The notes below the pieces were generated by a model that did no database searches, was not told the origin of the DNA, and saw nothing but the letters and a program-made list of their open reading frames with translations. Source: Branchiostoma belcheri (lineage: Eukaryota > Chordata > Leptocardii > Amphioxiformes > Branchiostomatidae). Taken from it: 64,000 nt of DNA. Shown in pieces: positions 23,101-32,854 of this stretch; the first letter of the stretch is position 1, and each line of letters begins with the position of its first letter. The translations under genes were made by a program, and so were the position numbers. The stretch is from positions 775,164 through 839,163 of the forward strand of contig NW_017804464.1 of the NCBI RefSeq assembly GCF_001625305.1, written 5' to 3'.

Positions 23101-26100
23101 CTCTGACCTCCGAGTTGCAAAATAAGCAAATATATACCGTAAGTTGCAAAAAAGATTGGAAAACGATACCAATATCGTAGAATTCTAACATCAAAAGACG
23201 AAGGTAAAGAAATGAATTTGAGGAGTAGATTATTCTCTGACCACACTCTGTGTCATTTGTTAAATATTCATGACCACGTAGATTTCATAATAAAAGCAAC
23301 ATTTTTGGGGGCCAAACTTTTTTATTCGCACGCTCGCATCAGTTTCGGGGTTCCCAGAGGATGTCATCCATTTAATCAAATCAACATGGCCTAATGCACA
23401 AGTCCGCGACTTACATGTTCCGGTCTTTCCGTCCGTGTTTGGTCCCCTGGTAGCCTCCCTTCCTGGCGACCAGGACCTCGTGCCCAGACCGGATGTACAT
23501 GTACGTCATGACACATAGCGGCACCGCGAGTATCACCACCAAGTTGTAGACAGCGTACAGGCGGCCGTACAGCGGGGCCGGCCAGGCGTGCACACAGTGA
23601 CACACCTGCTCACCGTCTCCACCTTCAAACAGCCTCGTCGTCTGCATGGAAATATACATGTTTTCATGCTGAGGTCACATTTCCAAACCGGGGCCCGGCC
23701 GGGCAGTCTTATGGAACGAAAAGTAGACTAGACAACGAAGCACCAAAAAATTGAAAAAAATTATAATGGGAACTATTTGCGTACTAGTATATTACCGATA
23801 TAAACTATTGATTTTTCGTTAATCAAAACAGCCCGGCCGGGCCCCGGTTTGGAAATGTGATCTCAGCATTAGGAGGGTTGTATTCCCTTCACGTGAATTG
23901 GTGTACTTGAGGTGCTTTTTTAATTTGTTTTAGCTTTTCCTGAAAATGCTACCCGTGGAATTCCTGTTCAAATGCAAAAAAAAGTTGATCCATTTGCGCC
24001 TCGTCAACAAATACGCACAGTGATGCTGATAGTACGCTCACGTGTATTTTTCACGAAGAACCCGTGAGAAGCGATATCATCTAAGCATTATCCTAAATAT
24101 CGTCTAGATTTAGAACTAAACCTTTTACGTTGGGCATTTTATTGCAGTGACAACCAGACCAAAACGCCATTTCAAAACACATAGCGTGAGATGGAATTCT
24201 AAACCTAATCGTCCACGTAAAAGGTTCTGAATTATATATAATCGATGCAGTGTCAGACCAGTTAGAATTCCCTTGCGCAGCTCCTACTTTAGCAAGTGAA
24301 GAAAGTGCACCCGGCACTAACACATAGAGCTGGCCTTGGTGCTGATCACCACTGTGCGTATGTTATTACATGCAGATTCAGTCTGAAACCATCAGTTCAG
24401 AACTGACACCGCTGCCCCACAAACTAGCACTCTTTGATGTAATTTTGCAACCTTCTAGGCCGGTTTATTGCTTCTCTTCACCAGTATCTACGTTGCAGGC
24501 GACTTGCAGGCAACAGGTGCCTTCTAACAAGGGAACTTCATTGATGGATCATGCTATAGCAACCGATCATACGACAGCAATTACAGTGAACTAAAGGGAA
24601 GCATTTGCAAAACAAATACAGAATGTTTAACTAGGGCTAGCCTTACAGACGGCTCTGTTTATTCTTCCTCAAACATATTAATATGTGACATATGGAGGCT
24701 AGCTGCTCCAACTCTGTCTTGCCACAAAATGTAACTCAATCTTACATGTCTGCTACAGCACCAGTTACCATGGTGGCAGACGTCTGGCCTAGGTTATCTA
24801 ATTTATTTGTTTGGAGAAGAGGAAGAAGAGGAAGAAACAGATCGAAGGTTGTGACGAAAAGACCTTAACTGCTATATCGCTCACCATCCTGATAAAATTA
24901 TTTAGTGTATGAAAAGATAATGGAGTGGCAATGATTTATGTGTGGAGTCGTGTGGCGTAATAGGTCCTGAGTTCAAACCCTGTGCCCTTGGGATGGGAAA
25001 GTCAATTTACACGAATTCCCCACTTAACTCAAGTGAAAATGTATGCAGGAGTATGTCTGTTGTCGGTGCGTTTGTCTACGTTGGTGGCGGCATGGAAATA
25101 AGTTGAAAAATTGAATGAGCCGTCGCAATGTCATAGGATAAATGTTGAAATAGAAAAAAATGGTTTTGTCTTACCGCAGGGTACAGGATGGGTGAGCTGA
25201 GGATGAGTGAGATGACCCACACCAGCAGCAGCGCCCGGTACGCTCTGTGTCTGCCCTGCTGGGTACGGGCCTTCACCGGGTTCAGGATCACAAATTTCCT
25301 GTGGAAAATTATCAATTTATTGGTTAACTGAAATTTGGTTAAGAATCATGTGAAAATTGAATAAAGACAGGCATCATTCTTTCTCCTCAACAGTACCTTA
25401 CACCAGCATCACACAATCACACCACCTTATTTCTTCACCTGTACCAACACCACAATATGTTTAAATTTACACAATCACTCACACACTACACCGATGCCTA
25501 ACCAATACAATTGGGTTTTTTTGCCATTTTCATACAAAAAATGTACATTTTGAGTTCTGGAGCCCGGGTATTAAACCCAAATGAGCTGAAATTTGGCATG
25601 GAGGTACCTGGAACACATGCACACAGAACTTTTTTTCACATTTTTCGAATATATCACTTTAAAATTGTGTAATGATTTATAAAATTGATAAATTTGTAAT
25701 GATTTTTTAGACAAATATGTACATTTTGGCTCCTTTGTTGTATTATTACAACCAAATGACCTGGAAGTTGGTACAATATGGTGGAATACATGTCGATACC
25801 ACTTTAGTAAGTTTTTAAGTAATAGAATTTTATATCACTTTACAGGCTACATATGTGCATGCACTGTAACCCTATATGCATGCCCGTGTAACTTACATCG
25901 GCTTTTAAAACACTGTGATTGACATCGGCATATTCCCTCCACAACGTACTGGCTTAAATATAAAGTACCTCAGCTGGCCTAGCGCCCGTCGTTTGTCGCT
26001 TTGAAATGGGGGGTTGAAAAGTGTTACCTCCGTAAAAAAATGGAGGTATTGTTTTTGTTCTCGGATTTGTCTTTTCATTTTTTCTGATATGAAAAAAAAA

Positions 26101-27337
26101 CAATGCTGGTTCTGAATCAACTAAAAATGCTCATATTTTGCTCCCACTCGAGGAAAGTCCCTTTCTTCTAGTTGTTGCAGTTTTTCCATCTATCAAAGTA
26201 GTGGTTTGATTAAAAGTTTATATTCAGCCTTTTGTGTTGACTTCATGACTTCAATCGTAGTATTTAGGGCTATAATAGGGTGGCTAGACCTGTTTTTTTC
26301 ACCCTGTTGCTTCATATTTTTCAGAAAAAATCCGAGAACCAACAAATTAAATTGGTGTGGCCTAAGGAGTGAGACACGTTTCAAAGGTAACGCTAAACGA
26401 CACCCACGATGTAATTACTCCTCGTAAAAACACTTAAGCCAATTAGTTCATCTCAAATTCAACTAATTAGTTCATCTAAAATTCATGGTACGTCATTTTG
26501 ATATCCTGTTTTCCTGTCTTCCCCGCCCACGCAAGTAACGTTGTTTGCTTGTTTTTCAGCTGTTTCACCGTCGGCTCATGCGGGGAACCAGACAACAGTA
26601 TTTTCTACGACAAGTGTTCGTACGACTGTCGTGAGACAAATGTGACAAGAACATAGCGACGAATAGACGAGTCGTATGTGAAATTTGATGTAAACCAAAA
26701 GTACAAAATATAACCTATTCACATTTCTATTACAGTACATAATAAATCATTTTCATGGAAAGGAAAATACTTCTACATACTTCTACATAATTCTATATGA
26801 TTGATAAATGTTATGTAGTTCCGTCTGGGGGATTGAAGACAACATAGCAGTAGACAATCCAGTCATTCCTTCATAACCGTTCATTCATTCATTCGTTCGT
26901 TCAATCATTCAATCTATACCTTACCGTTCGATTGCAATAGCCGTTAAAGTCATGACAGAGGCGGTGAAAGACAGCATCTGTAGATACGCCAGGATCTTAC
27001 ACATGGCCTTTCCCAGCACCCACTCGGACAGGAAGAACCACTCCGCGATTTTTATAGGCAGGCCGAAGAGAAGGACCAGCAAGTCGGCGACCGACAGGCT
27101 CAGTAGGTAGAAGTATATGCCGCCCTGTTTGAAGCGGAGCACGCTGGCGACCACCACCACGTTCCCCACAACTCCTACCAGGAAGATCACCGCCCCTGCG
27201 ACCAGGGTTGGGATGGCGATGTGGGGATAGAGGTACAGAATCGACGTGACTCCGTGGGAAGAGGAAGAATTGGCGGCGACGGTGCCATTTCCATCGCCCC
27301 AGGACGCGTTAGACGATACGTTAGCCGGGTTGACCAT
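17195..27337 (-). CDS. Class A (rhodopsin-like) peptide-type G protein-coupled receptor
   Basis: Exons on the minus strand: 26925-27337 (N terminus, TM1-TM3), 25175-25298 (TM3 end, TM4), 23415-23641 (ECL2, TM5), 18946-19062 (probable ICL3), 18119-18321 (TM6-TM7), 17195-17759 (C tail, stop). The N terminus has several N-glycosylation sequons (NVS, NAS, NGT, NSS). TM2 shows SLSVADLLVLLFGLP; TM3 starts with the conserved Cys and ends AIERKFVILNP, giving ERK where most receptors have DRY. ECL2 has a Cys; TM6 is FTICWAPLL; TM7 is NSCANPVCYAFLSRHFR. The tail has a CRC palmitoylation-like motif and ends ETSV, a class I PDZ ligand. The motifs suggest a neuropeptide receptor, subfamily unresolved. Phases agree at four junctions, but exon 23415-23641 ends in phase 2 while the TM6 exon starts in phase 0 and the ICL3 exon (117 nt) does not reconcile them. 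A small exon may be missing. Confidence 0.82.
18270..18576 (-). repeat. 120-bp tandem triplication containing part of the GPCR TM6 exon
   Basis: Three head-to-tail copies begin at 18271, 18391 and 18511 with the word CGCCCAGCAGATCGTGAA, exactly 120 bp apart. On the minus strand each copy holds the acceptor region and the start of the TM6 exon (VIKFMIGL..FTICWAP). In the two upstream copies the exon then runs into TTCGCTACGCTCACTTGGTG, a transposon-end-like word. Only the copy at 18119-18321 continues into TM7, so the other two look like exon fragments. Confidence 0.9.
19271..23112 (-). mobile_element. Full-length APE-type non-LTR retrotransposon (LINE), RTE-like
   Basis: The 11-mer AGTTGCAAAAT occurs exactly at 19260-19270 and at 23113-23123 on the plus strand and fits a target-site duplication. 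The element between them is 3842 bp. On its own sense (minus) strand it has about 440 nt of 5' sequence, one long ORF and a short 3' end with GAAAAGGAGAAGAAG in place of poly(A). It lies in a GPCR intron in the same orientation as the gene. An exact duplication and an open ORF imply a recent insertion. Confidence 0.85.
19305..22670 (-). CDS. LINE endonuclease-reverse transcriptase polyprotein with C-terminal C2H2 finger
   Basis: An uninterrupted 1121-aa ORF. Residues about 72-325 form an APE-type endonuclease (NIASWNVRTL, SETRL, LGDFNARVG, DTDHALIRC). Residues about 560-840 form the reverse transcriptase (GKAPGSDGIPPELLK, QCGFRKDRSTIDMIF, FVDLCKAFDS, CGVKQGCVLAP, FADD at about 818-821). Then come LLYGSEAW and RRLRWLGHVSRM, typical of RTE-related and similar elements. 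The last 25 residues hold a C-x2-C-x12-H-x3-H zinc finger, probably for RNA or DNA binding. No RNase H was recognised. The start is the first long in-frame Met; nothing upstream argues against it. The clade is best called RTE-like; assigning it firmly needs a tree. Confidence 0.9.
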   Translation of the reverse strand: MSVRASRSFAMHTGSANECGHPTWSGRRTCSASCLPLDGGESGGSPKASCHHYTLPSCSRRELNSKPVFKKFNIASWNVRTLCPGFNTLPSAQTPCRKTAVLDRELSRLNIDICALSETRLAESGHIREEEYTVFWRGLSADDRRLHGVGFAVKNSLLPFINPPTSINERLMSMKLNTSSGPVHLLSAYAPTLQAPEDVKDSFYQSLRNVLVNIPRKHPVYVLGDFNARVGADHVSWPRQIGTHGVGKVNDNGQRVLELCAELDLCVTNTYFSGREMKKVSWKHPRSGHWHQLDLILARRQLLKRVLHTASMHSADCDTDHALIRCKVCVSKPMRLKNKTPQPRRIPKMATHNMSDPGLLEVFKDRLQEALNTPTADSITSCDDKWCKLRTTLQQVGKDTFGLTTRKKPDWFLENLDKIGPALDEKRNSRLTYVNAPNPQNKAAMKSARSRAQCVLREAQRVFWDSVCANVQRCDDRGDIAGVHAALKSALGPSPRLTAPLKDHEGNILLEKSDQLKRWVHHFSSLYSKPAPFDDSVLASIEQLPVMAYLDEDPTMQELESALKVMKSGKAPGSDGIPPELLKLDVPVLKEHLLDLLLSCWHEGHIPQDLKDAKLVTLFKNKGSRQDCDNYRAIALLSLVGKLFARVVLKRLQDLAERIYPESQCGFRKDRSTIDMIFTFRLLQEKCIEQNKPLLAVFVDLCKAFDSVSREGLYLVLSKVGCPPKLLAIIKAFHDGMSARVDFEGDISEPFSVRCGVKQGCVLAPTLFGIFLSTLLWIAFPLPEGIAVSTRSDGSLFNIARLRAKSKTITVLLRELMFADDAALCSHREAELQGMCDAFSNSCDKFGQTVSVKKTVAFSTNAPPPHITINEATLNTVEDFRYLGSTASSSGKLTREVDTRIGQAANLFGKLKSRAWDNKYLTIHTKVRIYLTCVLSALLYGSEAWASHAHLERKLNSFHMRCLRKICGVSWSDKVPNLEILKRCGTTSLYPILKQRRLRWLGHVSRMDHSRLPHQVLYGQLADGKRDRGRPKLRFIDVCKRDLKLFHIGANWEHLAQNRTAWRYALRQGAKKLEDDLVQNETTRRQKRHHPSATPAFTCTTCGKLCRSKAGLAAHGRAHRR
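23666..23869. mobile_element. MITE with GC-rich terminal inverted repeats, 204 bp
   Basis: Starts ATGCTGAGGTCACATTTCCA and continues AACCGGGGCCCGGCCGGGC; ends with the inverted copy of both parts (TGGAAATGTGATCTCAGCAT). The arms are about 40 bp and nearly identical. The interior is AT-rich with no ORF. The left end is only 25 bp from the acceptor of the GPCR TM5 exon at 23641. Confidence 0.9.
24935..25045 (+). mobile_element. tRNA-derived SINE fragment
   Basis: GTGTGGCGTAA followed by GAGTTCAAACCC resembles pol III A and B boxes. It is followed by the body CCCTTGGGATGGGAAAGTCA, TTTACACGAATTCCCC and ACTCAAGTGAAAATG, a common tRNA-SINE tail of marine invertebrates. The A box is degenerate, and ends were not determined. 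Confidence 0.55.
25537..25870 (+). repeat. Diverged direct repeat, two copies of about 170 bp
   Basis: ATGTACATTTTG, then ACCCAAATGAGCTGAAATTTGG and GGAACACATG in the first copy correspond to ATGTACATTTTG, AACCAAATGACCTGGAAGTTGG and GGAATACATG in the second. Both also contain ATATCACTTTA. It is intronic in the GPCR gene; the family is not recognised. Confidence 0.5.
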
Positions 27338-29134
27338 GATGTGAATAAACGTCGCCGGCTGTATCGCGACACAAGTGCCAAACGACGTTATGCGGCGACG
27401 CAGCTGACTAGAAAGAAACTGACTTCACCCGGTATGAATCGTTCTGACACTTCTTCAGCTCCAATAAGAGCAATCTCGGCGTACGGCTTGCCGGTACCAA
27501 TTAGAGCCATTACGGCATGACTCGCCACACTCCCATAGTGCAACTTGCACCACCTGAGCCCCAAACAGACTCTACATCTCACTCAATAGAGTGTTTTCCG
27601 CTCTTGAAATGTCAAATGTTGACCGTGCTTGATATGTCATTATCAGTGACTGGCTCGTGTACATACAGGTGACGGGTTCTGAAGAGGTGCGCTTGAAATA
27701 GTTGAGAGGACAGGAGTTGGGGAAGGTTCCAAAAGATTCCGGGAACAAAGACGTGAGCAGAATTTGCTTGAAATTACTTGATGATGAGAAGTATTTCACC
27801 GGTTACAAAATAAACAAATGTGGCGTTTTACATTTGTATCAATGGCACAGTTGAGTTTCTTCTGTGAATAAAATAATGAAAACATTAAAAAAGCTACCCT
27901 GCTCCACTGACACACAGTGCTTGAGAGATGGGAGCAAGACTTTTTTCATTTTCAAGTATCAATCTACTTGTTTTTTTGTAACCATACAAAACGTTCTGGA
28001 CACTTTAAAAGAGACTAGTGACGCAATATGATATTTGTAATCATCAATTGCATGTAAAAAGTTCAGCGCCACTTATTGTGTACCGGTGGCTCAGGTAGTA
28101 CTTACACACATGGTACTTCGGAATCATTGCCGCACCAGAAGGACTAGTACATTCCCGTAAACAAGTAGTTATATTTCACTCCCTATACCATTGGGAGAGA
28201 AATGTATTGTTTTTCTGTGTGGTGTGGTAATTTCTTTAAGTGTTTGGAGAAGAAGAAGATGAAGACACAGAGCAAAAACAATATGTTTTCCCTCTACGAA
28301 GGTAATACATTTAAGTATAACAAGGCTAGCTGATGGCTACCCTACCGATACCGTGCACTGCGTTTTATCAGTGATTTCATAGTTTAATGGCTCCTAGCTC
28401 TTGCAAGTGTAACCGTAGTCTGTATTGAAACTCGCAAACCCAGTACAACTGACAGAATGTAACCCACTGGGAAAATCCTGCCATACTTCTCGAAAATTGA
28501 CTTCTAGAACGCTCCCCCACCGCACCATTGGTCGACTAGATTCCAGGAAACACAAATGGGTCTGCGTACCAGACTCTATCATCACCAATGATTTCCAATA
28601 TTTTAACAAAGCGTTTTAGAAAGGCAGCATGGTAGTTGGACAAATGCACCGAGTGCTAGGTCTGCCGCATAAGCTTGACAGTCTATATTCTACTGCAGGA
28701 AACTTTAATGGTTCTCCAACTAGGTGGATTTTAGATTCTGGTCACTACACCCTGTGGAAAAACTTGGGAATCGTCAAATAGACGACGTTTTATGTCTTGC
28801 AGTTTCTCCTCATCAACAGTACGATCTAAAATCTGGTAACATCAAAGGTAGGCACTTACATATGATGTATGCTGAAAAAAACATTGTCAGGCAAACATAC
28901 AGACAGACAGGCCAAAAACAATAAGTACCTCGGTTTTCATGAGATTATTATGCTGACCAAAATATTCCGAAAGTCGGAAAGTCTTTAACATAGACAGACC
29001 AGCCAAAAATGGCGCCACGGGTTTTACTTCAGGCCAAAATAATCATATTTATTTGTCATTGAAAAAATGCGAAAAGTTTAACCCTTGATAGAAAATGGCC
29101 GTCGAGAGACAAAGTTATTTCGTTTGAAACATAG

Positions 29135-29300
29135 TCAGGGGTGCCAGAGTATGCAGTGCAATTTTACAGAATACAGTACAATCGTATTAGTATACAGTGC
29201 ATTTTACTAGTAAAATCGTACTTTATAGTACAATTACACTGTATACTGATACTATTGCACTGTATTTCGTAAATTTGTACTGTGTACTCGGTACCCCTGA
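29135..29300. mobile_element. Whole-length palindromic MITE, 166 bp
   Basis: Starts TCAGGGGTGCCAGAGTA and ends TACTCGGTACCCCTGA. The two halves pair almost along their entire length, with words such as CAGTATACAGTG and ACAGTGCAAT on both arms. It is short and non-coding. Confidence 0.85.
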
Positions 29301-30234
29301 TAATAGGTTTATCTGGAGAGTAGTACAGAGAGAGGAACTTGTTAGGATCACACACAGACGCTAATAAGTTCCACAAACATTTCCCATGACTTTACGTGTT
29401 TACGTGGTTGTTTATAAATACCATTTAACGTTCCTAAGAAAATATTTCTTGATAACCATTTGTGGATTTAGGAAAGACACATTTGAACTGACACAAATGG
29501 CTGCTATTTTCGATCACATGCTATCGCTCTGACGTATGAATGACACCACAACAGTTTCACAAAACCAGAAAAACCAGGCCCCTTGTTGACGTATCTGTAC
29601 ATGTGTTTGACCATGCCTGGACAACGGAGACATTTTCCTCCTCTATAGCAACCTGGTTAAAGTAAGTCATGTTTAATACTGATTTTATATTCTGATCGAA
29701 GACTAAAACTGTTGAAAACAGGTTTTGTAGCACATTTCGTACTGTTGTTACCTGAAATCGTACGGTTGACCTTGAAACATAAAAGGGCCTCCCATGTCGA
29801 CCTTAAACGTTGTACCTACACTAACAACAAAAAAGCTACTTAGTTATTCTATAAAATGCTTTATGTGTACCCTTGATAATGTTATAGACTGTTATGATTT
29901 CATATCAAATCCCACTGTAAATGTCTTGTCTATGTCAACATGTCATGTTTGCCATAGCCACAGGCTACTTGGGCAGCCATGTGTGTTGAACCAAGGACAT
30001 TCCACAATGGCCTTGGTTGAACAGCAAAACCAATGAAGAAACAAACGCAAAAGTTACTCCCGTACATTGGCGTTGTATTTATCGATGGTAAACTTAGTAT
30101 CAATCACTCATCAACAGGCTTCATGATCAGAAGCATGGCGGGTTGTTTACAGAGACTTCTGTGGGCAGCAGGTGTCGTTATTTACATTGGCTCCCACTTC
30201 CTCCAGGAAGTTGAAGGGAAAATATTCCCTTATA

Positions 30235-30382
30235 CGGTGGCCCACAAGTACACGCCTATGTCGTCTGCGCGAATATCTGTGTCGTTTGCACAAACGCCTG
30301 GGTCATTTGCGCAAACGGTTGCGTCGTCTGCGCAGAAAAACCTCCCTCGTCTACAATACAGGTGTGTACTTGTGGGCCACCG
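30235..30382. mobile_element. TA-flanked MITE with internal 20-bp repeats, 148 bp
   Basis: The arms CGGTGGCCCACAAGTACAC and GTGTACTTGTGGGCCACCG are perfect inverted repeats, and a TA dinucleotide abuts each end, as for Tc1/mariner-type insertions. Inside are about four degenerate 20-bp repeats built on GTCGTCTGCGCGAA or GTCATTTGCGCAAACG. Confidence 0.88.
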
Positions 30383-30464
30383 TACCCTTAGGTTGATAAG
30401 ACTTCAGAGTATGAGCGAAATATTTTCATTATCACCTGAGTAAAGTTAGAAAATTCGTGCAAAA

Positions 30465-30570
30465 GTGCCATTCCCAAGGACACAAGATTGGTGGCATGGC
30501 AGTTTTCGAACTCGGGACCTCTTGGTTCCGAAGCGAATGCTCTATCGTAACGCCACGCGACCCCACCCGA
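30465..30570 (-). mobile_element. tRNA-like SINE head (minus strand)
   Basis: On the minus strand the region reads GTCGCGTGGCGTTACGATAG and AGCATTCGCTTCGGAACCAA, then GAGTTCGAAAAC. This gives plausible A-box and B-box positions like those of tRNA-derived SINEs. It is not a full tRNA cloverleaf by eye. Confidence 0.5.
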
Positions 30571-30605
30571 AATATATTGAAGGGTCTCATTCCCAGTCTA
30601 AGCAT

Positions 30606-31482
30606 GGGCGATAGGCCACCGAGTTTTTGTTGAGATCGCTGTTGCTTTGTTTTATGAACACTCGTATACTGTGCACTCCGTACAAGCTTAAGATTCCCGA
30701 TAATCATACACTGAACACAAACACTATGAACACGGTCCGTTGAAAGGATCCGAAGAGTCATGAACTCAACACATAACACCGTGAACACTGTCCGTCGAAA
30801 GATTCCCGAGAATCATACACTCATCGCATAACACCGTGAACACGGTCCGTTGAAAAATTTCCCTAGAATTCTCTGTACAATGAACCATACATATATAATA
30901 CATACTGCTGGGTACTTGGTCCGCTGAATCATACAATAAAAAGCACACTCATTACTCAGCTGTTACATTGGCGTTCAGGGTAGCGCAAAGGCCGACGGGA
31001 ATAGAACAGGTTTCGCAAACTCGAATGCGTTCGCAAAACCGCTGCTCGACTCGATAGAACCCCAAGCCGGGGCTAGCGCTAGCGGTGATAACTTCAAAAA
31101 GATGATATAGTAGTACTAAGTACCTAACCAAGATGAAGCGTTCGAAAGTCGCTCGGCTCTCGGCAATCTTCGGGAGACTTCGGTATCTGTTCATATGGTT
31201 CTTTGGAATCCTCATCAGTTTGTGACCGTGTTCAGTGTACGTATGATTCTAGGGAACCTTTCAACGGGCCGTGTTCACGGTGTTATGTGTTATGTGACTG
31301 TATGATTTTTGGGAATATTTCAACGGACCACTGTATTGTGATGGCAACGGGCTGAATGAGTAGACACAGTGTATGTTCTAACATGCGCGAAACAATAATA
31401 AGGATTTTATTTAATGGTTCACAAAACAATGTAACGTTACATGTATTGTTAGATCTCAACAAAAACTCGGTGGCCTAGCGCC
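30606..31482. mobile_element. Palindromic DNA element of about 880 bp with subterminal repeats
   Basis: The ends share ATAGGCCACCGAGTTTTTGT/TGAGATC (30611 onward) in inverted orientation with the copy at 31452-31476. Inside the left half, at least three tandem units of about 60 bp carry ACCGTGAACACGGTCCGTTG and AATCATACACT. The right half has the same units inverted (31225-31345). The centre (31000-31200) has no ORF of note. It is a non-autonomous foldback transposon of unassigned superfamily. Confidence 0.8.
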
Positions 31483-31892
31483 TGTGGTCTAAGTCGAATG
31501 TTTCTCTTTTTAAGGATTTTAATCCTCCGTGAAATTTGATATTGTACTGTAAATTAGCGATAATTCAGTTTTTCGTGAGTCTGATCAGACTTAGTATGAG
31601 CGAAATATTTTTGTTCTGTGCCAACATTTACATGTATCACAAGACATGGCGACGGCTCACTCAAGTTTTATCTTATGTCTCATGCCTTGTCTACGTGCAT
31701 GATTAAACCTTAATATAGCAGTCCTTGAAAAGTTGCTTGACTCGATTGACGATGGGTGCCATCTTCCGCAGATTTCGGCGGTTCTTAATGTAGCTGACCA
31801 CTGAGATAAGAAGTCGGCGGAAACTACTAAGGATGGCCCCCAGGCTAACATTCTGGTCCCTAGTCCTGTGAGCCGCTGTCTCCCCGGGTGCC

Positions 31893-32763
31893 ATGGCGGC
31901 TCCGCCCGAGGAGTCCATCGCCGTCGTGGGTCTGTGGTGCCGGTTTCCGCATGCTGACAGCCCGGACGACTTCTGGAGAGTCCTGATGAATGGGGAGGAC
32001 TGCATGGAGGTATGACAGTGCAGCTGTTCCACATCTATAATATTCCAGTTTTTGTTTATTTTTTTATTTTCTATTTGCACTTAAACAAACAGGATAGATT
32101 GCTGTAAATTATGTAGGAATGTACAGGAGAACCCAGAAACCTGCCGGTATATCAAGGGGTTCCCCTTACGTACAGTTGAGTTTTTTTCGACGTCGTTTTT
32201 GAATGTGTGACGGTTCCAGGTTGGTTTAGTAGGAAAGTATTGTTGGTCTGAAATGACGAAGTTAAATTAACACAGTTCAACGGACAGTAAACAAGTAGGG
32301 TGTACATGGGTGCAAGAAGACAGTAAAAGGGCAAAGTCCAGGTGTTTGGTACTCAGGGTGGCTGTTAAGTAGCCCCATTTAGCAACTCACAATATCAATG
32401 TTGACAATATCCGCGTGCGTTATAATGATAAATACCGAAAGTGGTCGATTCCGCGGTCTTTTGATACTAGTAGTATACCTGGCGCTTCTGCATGACTATG
32501 AATCTGTTCTATCTGACCCGAAGATAAGAATTTCGTTTCTTGCAGGAGATCCCACCTGACCGCTGGAGCCAAGACGCCTGGTACAGTCCAGACAGGGACA
32601 CACCCGGGAAAACTTTCGTGCAGAGGGCAGGATTTGTCAAAGGGTACCTTTCTTCTTTTTTTGTATTCATGTAATGTTGAGTGGTTTCAGACACTTGGTA
32701 TATGAGGGCATATGTGTGTGTGTGTTTGTGTGTGTGTCAGTGTGTTTGTGTGTATTTGTGTGT

Positions 32764-32854
<91 letters not shown>

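Larger units (their letters stand above)
19152..23398. mobile_element. Inverted-repeat DNA element (about 0.4 kb) split by the LINE
   Basis: AGGCCATGTTGATTTGATTA followed by ATGGATGACATCC at 19155-19200 recurs in inverted orientation at about 23358-23395. The homology continues inward over roughly 60-80 bp with mismatches. Removing the LINE and one target duplication leaves about 390 bp, the size of a MITE. A lone related end (AGGCCACA...ATGGATGACATCCTC) lies near 18600-18645. Confidence 0.65.
27338..31892. other. Divergent intergenic region between GPCR and PKS, rich in inverted-repeat elements
   Basis: No coding gene was recognised in this 4.5 kb. It contains a palindromic MITE (29135-29300), a TA-flanked MITE (30235-30382), a SINE-like unit (about 30465-30570) and a large palindromic element (about 30606-31482), listed separately. 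Promoters of the two divergent genes must lie here, but no TATA box was recognised. Confidence 0.5.

Noticed and set aside
29794-30443. Two consecutive plus-strand ORFs of 80 and 136 aa
   Set aside because: No recognisable protein; the second runs through the TA-flanked MITE.
30465-30570. Functional tRNA gene
   Set aside because: A- and B-box-like words are present, but no full cloverleaf or acceptor stem pairs by eye; a SINE head fits better.
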